A stretch of DNA of 64,000 nt. It comes from Bacteroidota bacterium. GTDB taxonomy: Bacteria > Bacteroidota > Bacteroidia > B-17B0 > Aurantibacillaceae. Each line of letters begins with the position of its first letter. Within the stretch, counting starts at the first letter, position 1. A model generated the notes under the pieces. The model made no database searches. It saw nothing but the letters and a program-made list of their open reading frames with translations, and was not told the DNA's origin. The stretch covers positions 56,273 through 120,272 of the forward strand of contig CAUJCR010000013.1 in NCBI GenBank assembly GCA_963169355.1, given 5' to 3'. Below are positions 1 through 8,792 of the stretch, one piece after another. Position numbers and translations under genes: made by a program.

Positions 1-563
1 AATATAAATTATACCGAGGGAATAGAACATATAAATATAATTCAGAACACTTTGATGCCTTTAAATCACCCAATTATCCAGCATTGGCAGAGGCAGGTGT
101 AAGTATTCATTATAATTATCAGGCTTTATTAAAACCCACCAAGAAACCATTAACAGTGCACACGCAACTAGATAATGATATTGCTGTTCTTAAAATGTTT
201 CCGGGTATAAGTAAGAAGATAACTTTAGCCATTTTAAATTCGCCAAATATTAAAGCTGTTATTATTGAAACATTTGGCGCTGGTAATACAACTACTCAAG
301 CATGGTTTATTGACGCATTAAAAACAATTATTAAAAAAGGAATTATTGTGTATAATGTAACGCAATGTGCTGAAGGAAGAGTCATTCAAGGCATGTATGA
401 AACAAGTAGTGCATTAAAAAAGATTGGTGTAATTGGCGGTGAAGATATTACATTTGAAAGCGCCATTACTAAGTTAATGTATGTGCTTGGAAAGAAATTA
501 CCTTTATCAAAATCTAAACAATTGTTACAAAGTAATATAAGAGGAGAAATAACATTACATTAA
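1..563 (+). CDS. Type I L-asparaginase, 3' end only
   Basis: This is the C-terminal part of a cytoplasmic L-asparaginase (asparagine to aspartate and ammonia); the 5' end lies outside the window. The reading frame is open from base 3. The ORF-track start at 84 is an internal TTG and should not be taken as the real start. The fragment shows the family's DND segment (DNDIAVLKMFPG) and the IIETFGAGNTT segment that resembles the conserved YGaGN loop of type I enzymes. The stop overlaps the folB start (TAATG), suggesting co-translation. The family assignment is good; substrate preference cannot be judged without the N-terminal catalytic threonines. Confidence 0.85.
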   Translation, partial: YKLYRGNRTYKYNSEHFDAFKSPNYPALAEAGVSIHYNYQALLKPTKKPLTVHTQLDNDIAVLKMFPGISKKITLAILNSPNIKAVIIETFGAGNTTTQAWFIDALKTIIKKGIIVYNVTQCAEGRVIQGMYETSSALKKIGVIGGEDITFESAITKLMYVLGKKLPLSKSKQLLQSNIRGEITLH

Positions 564-916
564 TGAAACATCAAATTAATATAGAAGGCATTAGATTATA
601 TGCTTATCATGGGTGTCTTCCAGAAGAAACAAAAGTAGGAGCAGAGTACATTGTAGATGTATATATGGTGTGTGATTTTAAGGAAGCTGCTTTTAAAGAC
701 GATCTTAATTTAACTATTGATTACTGTGCCGTGTTTGAAATTTGTAAAACCGAAATGGCTGTTCCATCTAAGCTAATAGAACATGTTTGTAAACGTATTT
801 ATGATAAAATTGTCGCTCAATTTCCTCAGTTAATTGAAACTAAAGTTAAGGTAACTAAATTGTTGCCTCCTATGAATGGACCAGTTGATAAGGTTTCTGT
901 GAGTATTGAAGATTGA
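563..916 (+). CDS. folB: Dihydroneopterin aldolase
   Basis: FolB cleaves 7,8-dihydroneopterin to 6-hydroxymethyl-dihydropterin and glycolaldehyde in cytoplasmic folate synthesis. At 117 residues it has the normal family length. It contains the early YHGCLPEE segment, with the conserved glutamate that binds the pterin, and the late VTKLLPPM segment carrying the catalytic lysine. The ATG overlaps the asparaginase stop codon by one base, so the pair is probably one transcript. The next gene is convergent and starts one base after the stop. Another folate/pterin gene, folE, lies in the same window at 50.5 kb. Confidence 0.93.
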   Translation: MKHQINIEGIRLYAYHGCLPEETKVGAEYIVDVYMVCDFKEAAFKDDLNLTIDYCAVFEICKTEMAVPSKLIEHVCKRIYDKIVAQFPQLIETKVKVTKLLPPMNGPVDKVSVSIED

Positions 917-1573
917 TTACTTCCCTAATAAAGCAAAGCTAATAATATTAGCACCCATTTTTAAGGCTTTCTCTCTAGCTTCTGGACTGTCTTTATGAAC
1001 ATCAGGACTTTCCCAGCCATCGCCTAAATCACATTCGTAGTCATAAAAACAAACGAGTCGTCCTTTGTAAATGAGCCCAAAGCCTTGGGGCGCTTTGTTG
1101 TCATGTTCGTGTATTTTAGGTAAGCCCTTATCAAAGTTATATCGTTGATGATAGATAGGATGATTAAAAGGTAATTCAACTAAATCTAGTTCTGGAAAAA
1201 CTTTTTTAAGTTCAGTTCTAATAAATTTATCCATTCCGTAATTATCCGATATATGTAAAAAGCCGCCAGCTATTAAGTATTTCCTCAAATTCTCAGCTTC
1301 TGCATTGCTAAAAATCACATTGCCATGCCCAGTCATGTGTACCAATGGATAATTAAATATCTCAATACTTCCAACATCTACAATAGCTTGTTCGGGATTA
1401 ATGTTTGTTTTTAAATTGGTATTGCAAAATTTAATAAGATTGGGTAATGAAGTCTCTAAATTGGAATACCAATCGCCACCACCGCTATATTTTAATAATC
1501 CTATTTGAAAGGATTGGGCAAGAACATTAAAGTTGATGAAACACAATAACAAAATTTTAACTAATAACTTCAT
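917..1573 (-). CDS. DUF4159 domain protein, secreted
   Basis: This is a 218-residue protein with an N-terminal signal peptide (MKLLVKILLLCFINFNVLAQ) followed by a DUF4159 domain over nearly the whole length. The region VHMTGHGNVIFSNAEAENLRKYL and the HISDNYGMD segment are typical of DUF4159, which has a glutamine-amidotransferase-like fold and is often found near Bacteroidota surface or gliding genes; its reaction is unknown. The ATG overlaps the TGA of the upstream TPR/PD40 gene (ATGA), so the two are translationally coupled. It is probably periplasmic. The function is not established. Confidence 0.8.
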   Translation of the reverse strand: MKLLVKILLLCFINFNVLAQSFQIGLLKYSGGGDWYSNLETSLPNLIKFCNTNLKTNINPEQAIVDVGSIEIFNYPLVHMTGHGNVIFSNAEAENLRKYLIAGGFLHISDNYGMDKFIRTELKKVFPELDLVELPFNHPIYHQRYNFDKGLPKIHEHDNKAPQGFGLIYKGRLVCFYDYECDLGDGWESPDVHKDSPEAREKALKMGANIISFALLGK

Positions 1574-3114
1574 TGCTTGTTGAGTATATAATTTTTCTTC
1601 TCTTCTGATATTGGTAAGCCTAAATCAGAAACTACGAGTTTATCTGTGAAGTCGGCATAACCATCTGATGAAACGGTAATGTCGTAACTACCAGCTGGAA
1701 GTGCCATTACAAATTTTCCGTTTTTAGGATTAGGAGCAAAACTAAATTCTTCATTAGTAGTTGTATTAATTGCCAAAATATTGGCAATGTATTCTGTGGG
1801 TTGATTTAAAGAATCGCCTAGTGAAATATTACCCAAGTATAACGTAAGTTTCTGATCAACATCATTAAACCTTACTCGGTAAATATCTAAATCGCCTTGT
1901 CCACCTGGACGTAAAGCACTAATGTATGCAGCACGGTTGTCAGCAGTTAAGCTAATACTTCTATCGTCATCTGTGGTATTAAGCGGATAACCTAAATTCT
2001 CTGCTTTAGTCCATGTATTTTCTTCGGGATTCCATACTGATTAAAACAAATCAAAGCCTCCCATTGAATTATGTCCTTCTGACGAGAAATAGAGCGTAAC
2101 ACCGTCGGGCGATAAGTGTGGAAAATCTTCGTGGTATTCGGTATTTATTTCTGGACCTAGTAAAAAAGGCATTCCCCATTTGCCATTAGGTAATTTACGA
2201 CACATGTAAATGTCAGTTTGTTCGCCACGTTTATCGGCTCTTACAAAAAACAAGGTGTTACCATCTGCACTAATTGATGCCGAATGTTCAATTTTTGAGT
2301 TGATATGCTCTGGTAAAGGCGTGTATTTTACCCAAGCTCCATTTTTCTTAGTAGTTGTATAGATATCGCCATATTTATCAATGTGATCAATGTAAATCAT
2401 CATTTCAGAACCATCGGGTTTTAAACCTACCACTTGCTCATCGAGCGATGAGTTTATTTTTGTGCCTATATTTTCGGCTGGTAGCCATTTCCCATTTTCT
2501 AAATTGGATATGTAAACATCTGAGGCGTAATAGCCATCAACTTCTAAACGAGAAGATGTTTTTCCTTTTCGTCTGGTGGTAAACGCTAAGAAATTTTCAT
2601 TGTCTGTTATCCAAGGGTAATAATCGGCAAACTCGGAGTTAATTTCTTTTCCAAGATTAGTAAATGAAACATTAACTGGATTTAGCATTAATTTCTTAGC
2701 GTTACGACACATTTCAATTTCTCGCTCTACTTCTTTTTTCTTTTTAGGTTCTTGTTCAAGATATTTTTCAAAAGAAGTTATCGCATCATCGAGTTTAGAG
2801 GCTAGGCGATATGCCTTTCCTAAGTTTAACCATACGATAGATTCTACTTTAGGTTCTTTAGTACAAAACTCAAGATATTTAATGGCTTCGGTTTTATTAA
2901 TATTAGTATTCAAATAACACTCGGCAATTTTAAATTGTATCGATGCATTTTTCTTATCTTTTTTCAGTAACTCCTTGTAAATAGGAAGCGCCATTAAATA
3001 ATTTTTGTGCTTATAATGTTCATCAGCATCTGCAATGTCATATCTTTTACTCGATTGAGCATACGCATTAAGAGTAGATAAGACAATTGTAATAATTATA
3101 ATGATTAGGCGCAT
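1570..3114 (-). pseudogene. TPR / PD40 beta-propeller / carboxypeptidase-regulatory-like protein, split by an in-frame TAA
   Basis: Two ORF-track entries (2041..3114 and 1570..1836) lie in the same frame and read as one protein apart from a single TAA at 2041-2043. The stop falls inside a PD40 repeat, right after GGFDLF; the next codons read SVWNPEENTWTKAENLGYP without a shift. Read through, the protein has about 514 codons: signal peptide (residues 1-19), TPR-like helices (about 25-130), PD40 propeller blades (about 160-430) and a C-terminal carboxypeptidase-regulatory-like beta domain (AGSYDITVSSDGYADF). It resembles the front of PorE-like envelope proteins but lacks the OmpA domain. The downstream piece has only a TTG start. 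This is either a recent nonsense mutation or a base error. The stop overlaps the DUF4159 start. Confidence 0.8.
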
Positions 3115-3178
3115 AATCAGGCTACAAGTTAAATAAAAAAAATAAGATTTCCGATTTTAAAGTAATAATCCTTAAGAA

Positions 3179-4015
3179 TTATTTATTTTCTTTATTAGAA
3201 AGTTTAAATAAGAGTTCTTTCTCCGATTTTGATAAATTATCATAGCCATGTTTGGATATTTTATCTAATAACTCATCAATCATTCTTTGATTTTCGGTGG
3301 CTGAATTAGTTTGCATATAATTAGCTTGTTTGTGTACCACTTTTAAAGGGCTTTTCTTTTGGGCTTTAGAATAAAATGCCCAATCGGAAATATCTTTACC
3401 TTTCTTGAGTAGATAGCCGAATAATAACCCAAAGGCAGCACCTCCGAAATGAGAAATCTTACCGCCGGTATTTACATTAAAGTCTATAATACTAGTAATG
3501 GCAAATACTAATAAAGCATAGTATTTATATTTCATTTCAATAATCCCAAATAAGTTAATGGGTAAATTAGGCAAATAAGTAGCCATACTACATACTATGC
3601 CAATGACGGCTGCCGATGCGCCAAGCAAAATTGAATTTTGAAATGTGATGGGGCTAACCAAAGAAAATATAAGTAAAATGAGTGCGCCAAATAAACCACT
3701 AACAATATACGCAAACCAAAGTTTTTTCTCGGATAGAAAATTAAGAAAAGTAATAGCCGAAAAATATAAGAGTAGCATGTTGTAAAAAATATGTCCTAAA
3801 CTTTGGTGTGAGAACATATAAGTTATAATAGTCCAAGGCTTAAAAATAAAGTTAGATAAGTTAAGTGGCAGAGCAAGGTTATTAATAATAACCTCTGTTT
3901 TAAAAATACTAGTACTAATATTTATAAGAAAAAATAAAACAAAATTTACAGCAAAAATGATGGTTAATTTGCTATGCCGCTGTAACTCGGATTTAACACC
4001 TTGAATAATAGACAT
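3179..4015 (-). CDS. Rhomboid family intramembrane serine protease (with C-terminal tail)
   Basis: This 278-residue membrane protein has about six transmembrane helices. The rhomboid signature is clear: LGHIFYNMLLLYF in the second helix, the nucleophile serine in ILLGASAAVIG (GxSx) and the catalytic histidine in ISHFGGAAFG. Rhomboids cut single-pass membrane proteins within the bilayer. A charged soluble tail of about 70 residues (ending SKSEKELLFKLSNKENK) follows the last helix; its role is unknown. It sits three bases downstream of a second rhomboid and downstream of mutL, probably in one operon. The substrate is unknown. Confidence 0.88.
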   Translation of the reverse strand: MSIIQGVKSELQRHSKLTIIFAVNFVLFFLINISTSIFKTEVIINNLALPLNLSNFIFKPWTIITYMFSHQSLGHIFYNMLLLYFSAITFLNFLSEKKLWFAYIVSGLFGALILLIFSLVSPITFQNSILLGASAAVIGIVCSMATYLPNLPINLFGIIEMKYKYYALLVFAITSIIDFNVNTGGKISHFGGAAFGLLFGYLLKKGKDISDWAFYSKAQKKSPLKVVHKQANYMQTNSATENQRMIDELLDKISKHGYDNLSKSEKELLFKLSNKENK

Positions 4016-4018
4016 GTC

Positions 4019-4639
4019 CTAATAAAAGAAATTTTTATTTTTTCTCCAAATCATCATAATGATTAAACCCACAATTAGACCGCCAAGATGGGCAAAATGC
4101 GCAACATTATCCATTGAGAAGAACCCATTATACAATTCGTATAAGGCATAAAACGTTACTAGGTATTTTGCTTTTACAGGAATAATAAAATATAATTGAA
4201 GTTCAGTATTTGGAAACATGATAGCGAAAGCAACTAATAAGCCAAATACTGCACCCGATGCGCCTAATAAAATAGTAAATTCATTATTAAAACTACTAAT
4301 GGCTAGTTGAAGTGCAGCAGCTCCTAAACCGCATAATAAATAAAAATTTAAGAAGCGTTTAGAACCCCAAATATTTTCGAGGATAGAACCAAACATGTAA
4401 ACTGCTAACATATTAAATAAAATATGCATAAAATCGGCATGCATAAACATGTAAGAAATAAATTGATGTGGCTTAAAATAATCTGAACCAATAGGGTACA
4501 AGTCTAAAAATGCATCTAAGTTAATTTTATCGGCTAAAAATATTTTTGATACAAATAATAGAATATTAATAATTAAAATATTTTTAACTACAATGGGTAG
4601 TTCCTGAAACTGCCTTGGTCTAAATTCTTGATAACTCAT
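4019..4639 (-). CDS. Rhomboid family intramembrane serine protease
   Basis: A compact 206-residue rhomboid with six predicted helices. The signature includes DFMHILFNMLAVYMFG, the catalytic serine in ILLGASGAVFG and the catalytic histidine in AHFAHLGGLIVG. It is a paralogue of the next gene but lacks the soluble tail. The gap to mutL is eight bases and to the second rhomboid three bases, so mutL-rhomboid-rhomboid looks like a single operon. The link to mismatch repair is probably only shared transcription. Confidence 0.9.
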   Translation of the reverse strand: MSYQEFRPRQFQELPIVVKNILIINILLFVSKIFLADKINLDAFLDLYPIGSDYFKPHQFISYMFMHADFMHILFNMLAVYMFGSILENIWGSKRFLNFYLLCGLGAAALQLAISSFNNEFTILLGASGAVFGLLVAFAIMFPNTELQLYFIIPVKAKYLVTFYALYELYNGFFSMDNVAHFAHLGGLIVGLIIMMIWRKNKNFFY

Positions 4640-4647
4640 CTTTACTT

Positions 4648-6492
4648 TTATCTTTTAAATAAACTATCTATTTGTTGTTTATCAATCTCTACTAATATGA
4701 GTTTGCCATCTGGGGTGTACATGGGGTTTTCGCACATAAATAAATGTTCAATAATTAATCCAATCTCTTCGCTCTCAAGCGATTTGCCATATTTTATACT
4801 AGCGCTTTTTGCCATGCTTCGGCATAGATTTTCAAATACATCAATTTTGGTATCAAAAGTATTTAATTTGTAGCTTTCTAAGATACTCTCAATCATTTCT
4901 TGTGTGTTAAATTCTCCTAATTCAGCAGGAGTTCCTCGAACCACAATGGCATTTTTTCCAAATACTTCTATCTCAAAACCTAATTGCTTAAAGTGAGGAA
5001 ACAAAGTACTAATAAGTGCAAAGTCATTTCCGCTGAGTTCAAATGTTACTGGAAAAAGTAATTGTTGAGTAGGACTAATAATAGATTTATCTTTATTAGT
5101 TATATAATGTTCATATAAAATACGTTCATGGGCTCTTTGTTGGTCAATTAGAATAAGTCCGTTTTCTTGATAAGTTGAGATGTATTTATGATATAATTGG
5201 AAACCTTGTGTGTTAATGACTTGATGTGCCATTTTCGTTTGTTCAGCTGCTTGTTCAACTTTGTAATTATCAACTTCAGCCTTAAAATCGCTTTGGTTGT
5301 AATTTTGGTATAACGACTCCCAGTTTTCTTGATTATTCTTTTGACGAGTATTTGTAGCACCAGAGTTAAACGTAGTACTTGACGTTTGTTGCGTATGAAA
5401 TGGGTTGTAGTCTTTGTTGTAATTTATAGTTGGTGGAGTTACTTGTTTGGTGTAATCAATCTCAAAACTCATTTCGCTATTAAAATCAAGGCTAGGGGAG
5501 AGGTTGGCTTTTCCAAGAGCTCGTTTAACGGCGCTATGCAATAGTGCATAAATGGTTTTTTCGTCTTGAAACTTAATTTCCGTTTTAGTAGGGTGAATAT
5601 TAATATCAATAGTTGAAGGATTAACCTCTAAAAACAGATAATAGGCAGGATGATTTTCTGGTGCCATTAATTCTCTGTATGCTTCTGCAACGGCATGATG
5701 CAAATATGCACTTTTGATATATCGGTTATTTACAAAGAAATATTGATCGCCACGACGTTTTTTGGCAAATTCGGGTTTCCCTACATAACCAGAAAATTTT
5801 ACAACATCTGTATTTTCATTTATTTGCACTAATTTACTTTGTAATGATTTACTAAATAAACCACAAATGCGTTCCATCAGGTTAGAAGGTGGTAAATTAA
5901 AAATCTCATTACCATTGCTAAATAATTGAAAATGAATATTAGAATGTGCTAAACTCACCCTTTCAAATTCGTCAATAATATGTTTTAATTCAATGGAATC
6001 ATCTTTTAAGAATTGTCGTCGGGCAGGTATGTTAAAAAATAAGTTTTTGACGCTAAAAGTAGAGCCAGTTTGTGTTTGACACTCTTCTTGCTTGATAAAT
6101 TTACCACCCTCTATTTCAATTAGTTGCCCAACAATATCCGATTCACGTTTGGTTTTTAATTCAACCTGAGCCACCGCTGCAATACTTGCCAAAGCTTCGC
6201 CCCTAAATCCTTTGGTGTGTAAATCAAATAAATCTTCTGCTTTTTTTATTTTAGATGTAGCGTGTCTTTCAAAAGCCATTCTTGCATCTACTGGACTCAT
6301 TCCCAGTCCGTTATCTTTTATTTGAATAAGCGTTTTTCCTGCATCTTTTACAATAAGAACAATAAAAGTAGCTTTTGCATCAATCGCATTTTCAAGTAAT
6401 TCTTTTACCACAGAGGCTGGGCGCTGAACTACCTCTCCAGCAGCTATTTGATTAGCCACATTTTCTGGTAAAAGCGTTATAACATTTTGCAT
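4648..6492 (-). CDS. mutL: DNA mismatch repair protein MutL
   Basis: MutL couples MutS mismatch recognition to strand removal. At 614 residues it is of normal length. The N-terminal GHKL ATPase is complete: LLENAIDA (catalytic glutamate region), DNGLGM and GFRGEALASI. A low-complexity Gln/Asn/Ser linker follows (about residues 340-430), then the dimerisation domain. The C-terminal segment LIDQQRAHERILYEHY resembles the DQHAxxE endonuclease motif with changes, and the later cysteine motif is CENPMYTPDGK, so nuclease activity is uncertain. It is the first gene of the rhomboid operon. A possible TAccTTTG -10 type element lies only five bases upstream of the ATG. Confidence 0.95.
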   Translation of the reverse strand: MQNVITLLPENVANQIAAGEVVQRPASVVKELLENAIDAKATFIVLIVKDAGKTLIQIKDNGLGMSPVDARMAFERHATSKIKKAEDLFDLHTKGFRGEALASIAAVAQVELKTKRESDIVGQLIEIEGGKFIKQEECQTQTGSTFSVKNLFFNIPARRQFLKDDSIELKHIIDEFERVSLAHSNIHFQLFSNGNEIFNLPPSNLMERICGLFSKSLQSKLVQINENTDVVKFSGYVGKPEFAKKRRGDQYFFVNNRYIKSAYLHHAVAEAYRELMAPENHPAYYLFLEVNPSTIDINIHPTKTEIKFQDEKTIYALLHSAVKRALGKANLSPSLDFNSEMSFEIDYTKQVTPPTINYNKDYNPFHTQQTSSTTFNSGATNTRQKNNQENWESLYQNYNQSDFKAEVDNYKVEQAAEQTKMAHQVINTQGFQLYHKYISTYQENGLILIDQQRAHERILYEHYITNKDKSIISPTQQLLFPVTFELSGNDFALISTLFPHFKQLGFEIEVFGKNAIVVRGTPAELGEFNTQEMIESILESYKLNTFDTKIDVFENLCRSMAKSASIKYGKSLESEEIGLIIEHLFMCENPMYTPDGKLILVEIDKQQIDSLFKR

Positions 6493-6497
6493 AGTTG

Positions 6498-6505
6498 CAA
6501 AGGTA
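6498..6505 (-). promoter_or_regulatory. Possible promoter -7 element for mutL
   Basis: On the minus strand this reads TACCTTTG, a match to the Bacteroidota -7 consensus TAnnTTTG. No good -33 TTTG is seen at the usual spacing. If active, transcription would begin almost at the ATG, giving a nearly leaderless mRNA. Confidence 0.35.
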
Positions 6506-6625
6506 ATTTTTTATAGGAGTTAGCTATGATTTTACTGTATTTTGTCAATAAATTTGAAAAATATTGGCTTTAATTTTTGAATTATATATTTTTTTATATA
6601 CTTTTCCAAAAAAAATAAATAGGTT

Positions 6626-7579
6626 ATGTCGAAAAAAACAAAGGCTTCGTCAAAGATTAAAAAAGCAACATCTAAAAAAGTTGTCTCTAAATCAAAACCT
6701 GCAGCTAAAAAGAAAGCAGTTGCTAAAAAACCTGTTGCAAAGAAAAAGGCTGTTAAACCTACTATAAAAAAGGTAGTAAAAAAGCCTGTTGCTAAAAAAA
6801 CGACTAAACCTGTTAAAAAGCAAGTTGCTAAAAAGAAAGTAGTTAAACCTATTAAAAAAGCAGTTGCTAAAAAAACTATTAAGGCAATTAAAAAGGTTGC
6901 TAAAAAAGTAGCAACAAAAAAAGTAGTTGCTAAGAAAAAGGTAGTTAAAAAACCAGTAATAAAGAAGAAAACAGCTAAGAAACTAGCTAAACCTGTAAAA
7001 AAGGCAGTGGCTAAAAAAGTACTTAAACCTGTTGTGAAAAAACAGGCTCCTAAAAAAGTAGCTAAAGTAGTTGCTAAAAAAGTAGAAGCAATAAAACCAA
7101 AAGTAACGATTAAGCCTGTTATTCAGGAACCTATAAAAAAAGTTGCAGCTGTTGTAAATCCATATCAATCTGCACCTGTTAAGTTTGATAAGGAACCTGC
7201 AGGAAAATTTGAAATGGAGTTTTTTGTAAGAGCTTCTGAGGATATGGTATATGAGTTTGTAAGTACTGAAAGTGGACTATCTGAGTGGTTTTGTGATGAT
7301 GTAACCATTCGTGATGGTATTTATTCTTTTGTATGGGACGGACACACACAACAAGCTCGCCTTATTAAAGATAATCCGCCGTTTGCTATACGTTTTCAGT
7401 GGTTAGATAAAACAGATGGAAGCTATTTTGAATTTAGAACACAAAAAGATGAATTAACTAATGATATGTCGTTGATAATCACTGATTTCGCTTCTGATAG
7501 GGCAGAAGAGCTTTCAGCTAAATCTTTATGGCAAAGTCAGGTTAATAAGTTGTTTCACGTCTTAGGTTCGGTATCTTAA
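6626..7579 (+). CDS. START-like domain protein with a long histone-H1-like lysine-rich N-terminal tail
   Basis: This 317-residue protein has two parts. Residues 1 to about 175 are almost wholly Lys, Ala, Val, Pro and Thr in KKAVAKKPVAKK-like repeats, like bacterial histone-H1-like proteins, and should bind DNA or RNA. Residues about 180-317 form a START-like (AHSA1/SRPBCC-type) domain: KFEMEFFVRASEDMVYEFVSTESGLSEWFCDD and the FRFQW-like core. In Bacteroidota this START-like domain is usually a stand-alone protein of about 130 residues. The frame is continuous and the ATG at 6626 follows an A-rich leader. The repetitive DNA (GTTGCTAAAAAA units) gives artefact ORFs on the other frames. Domain identities are sound; the joint function is unknown. 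Confidence 0.85.
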   Translation: MSKKTKASSKIKKATSKKVVSKSKPAAKKKAVAKKPVAKKKAVKPTIKKVVKKPVAKKTTKPVKKQVAKKKVVKPIKKAVAKKTIKAIKKVAKKVATKKVVAKKKVVKKPVIKKKTAKKLAKPVKKAVAKKVLKPVVKKQAPKKVAKVVAKKVEAIKPKVTIKPVIQEPIKKVAAVVNPYQSAPVKFDKEPAGKFEMEFFVRASEDMVYEFVSTESGLSEWFCDDVTIRDGIYSFVWDGHTQQARLIKDNPPFAIRFQWLDKTDGSYFEFRTQKDELTNDMSLIITDFASDRAEELSAKSLWQSQVNKLFHVLGSVS

Positions 7580-7726
7580 TAATTCAAACGCCTATTTTAC
7601 TCAATTATTATAGTTGAAATTCATAAATATTAGTATTTTAGCCAAGTATTAACTTAAACTTTTATTCCTATAGCATAGACATCTACTTAAATTTTTTAAT
7701 ACTATCATTTAAAATTAGTAGTTCTT

Positions 7727-8323
7727 ATGTCTATTCAACTTCTATCGGATAACGAGCTTGTAAAAATGTATATGGGTGGTCGCGAAGACGCTTTGGCTGT
7801 ATTAGTTAAACGTCATAAACGAAGAGTGTTTTCCTATATTTATTTAATTACCAAAAATAAGCCACTTACTGAAGATATTTTTCAGGAAACGTTTTTTAAG
7901 GTTATTCAAACTTTAAAAAGACAACAATATAGCGAAGAAGGTAAATTTTTACCTTGGATATTGCGTATTGCTAAAAATTTAATAATTGATCATTTCCGTA
8001 AGGTGAAGAAAATGCCTTCCATCTCAAAAGTAACAAATGAAGAGGGCGAGGAAGTCAATATTTTTGATATCATTCCTGAAACAGATGTGCGTAAGGAACC
8101 CGAAGAAACGCGATTATTTAAACAAGCCATTCGTTCAGTTATTAATCAACTACCAGCCGACCAAAGAGAAGTGGTAGTTATGAGAACGTATTATGATATG
8201 AGTTTTAAAGAAATTGCCGATATAACCAATGTATCAATTAATACATCATTAGGTAGAATGCGTTATGCGCTAATTAACCTAAAAAAGATGATGGAAACTA
8301 AAGAAGTGATTGCTTATATGTAA
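7727..8323 (+). CDS. ECF-type RNA polymerase sigma factor
   Basis: This 198-residue sigma-70 family protein has region 2 (DALAVLVKRHKRRVFSYIYLI, then EDIFQETFFKVIQ and FLPWILRIAKNLIIDHFRK) and region 4 (LPADQREVVVMRTYYDMSFKEIADITNVSINTSLGRMRYALINLKK). It directs RNA polymerase to a specific promoter set. No anti-sigma gene lies beside it; the downstream ridA is convergent. It follows the START-like gene on the same strand by 147 bases, with its own likely leader. The regulon cannot be deduced. Confidence 0.92.
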   Translation: MSIQLLSDNELVKMYMGGREDALAVLVKRHKRRVFSYIYLITKNKPLTEDIFQETFFKVIQTLKRQQYSEEGKFLPWILRIAKNLIIDHFRKVKKMPSISKVTNEEGEEVNIFDIIPETDVRKEPEETRLFKQAIRSVINQLPADQREVVVMRTYYDMSFKEIADITNVSINTSLGRMRYALINLKKMMETKEVIAYM

Positions 8324-8341
8324 TTTCTTAGGCTGGCTTAT

Positions 8342-8686
8342 TTATTTCACTTCTGCAATAGTAGTAAGTTCTATACTTGCCCCAAAAGGTAACCCTGCCA
8401 CGGCAATACAAGTGCGAGTTGGTTTACGGTTCGGGAAATATTTTACATATTCTTCGTTTACGGCAGCATAATCATCCATTGATTTTAGATAGATGTTTAC
8501 AACAATTAGGTTATCAAAGTTGCAATTGTTTTCTTGCAATATAGCTTGTAGGTTTTTCATGGCTTGTTGTAATTCAGCAATTACACCACCTTTTACTAAT
8601 TGACCTGTGCTTAAATCTAAGCCTAATTGCCCTGAAATATATAAATTACCATTAGATGAAATAGCAGGTGTATATGGTTTACTCAT
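8342..8686 (-). CDS. ridA: RidA family enamine/imine deaminase
   Basis: A 114-residue YjgF/YER057c/UK114 protein. RidA hydrolyses reactive 2-aminoacrylate-type enamines released by PLP enzymes. Family marks are YISGQLGLDLSTGQLV, the EENCNFDNLIVVNIYL-like strand-helix core and the conserved arginine in RKPTRTCIAVAGLPFGASIE that contacts the substrate carboxylate. It is cytoplasmic and normally trimeric. It is monocistronic here, convergent with the sigma gene. Confidence 0.92.
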   Translation of the reverse strand: MSKPYTPAISSNGNLYISGQLGLDLSTGQLVKGGVIAELQQAMKNLQAILQENNCNFDNLIVVNIYLKSMDDYAAVNEEYVKYFPNRKPTRTCIAVAGLPFGASIELTTIAEVK

Positions 8687-8792
8687 AATAAAAAAATTTA
8701 GGGGTTATTAATTTAACATGGACAAATGTCTAAAAATTAATTTACATTTCTTGTTAGCACCTTCCTGATATTCATCATAAAGTAAATTTTAC

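Noticed and set aside
84-563. Asparaginase start at 84
   Set aside because: The codon is TTG and the frame is open to the window edge with family-like sequence upstream, so this is an internal codon of a truncated gene.
2041-2043. TAA as a recoded sense codon in the PD40 gene
   Set aside because: Many other genes in the window end normally at TAA, so a general code change is ruled out; nothing nearby suggests a recoding signal.
6983-7168. Minus-strand ORF rich in Phe and Tyr opposite the lysine-rich gene
   Set aside because: It is the complement of the AAA/AAG-rich repeat and shows no protein-like pattern.
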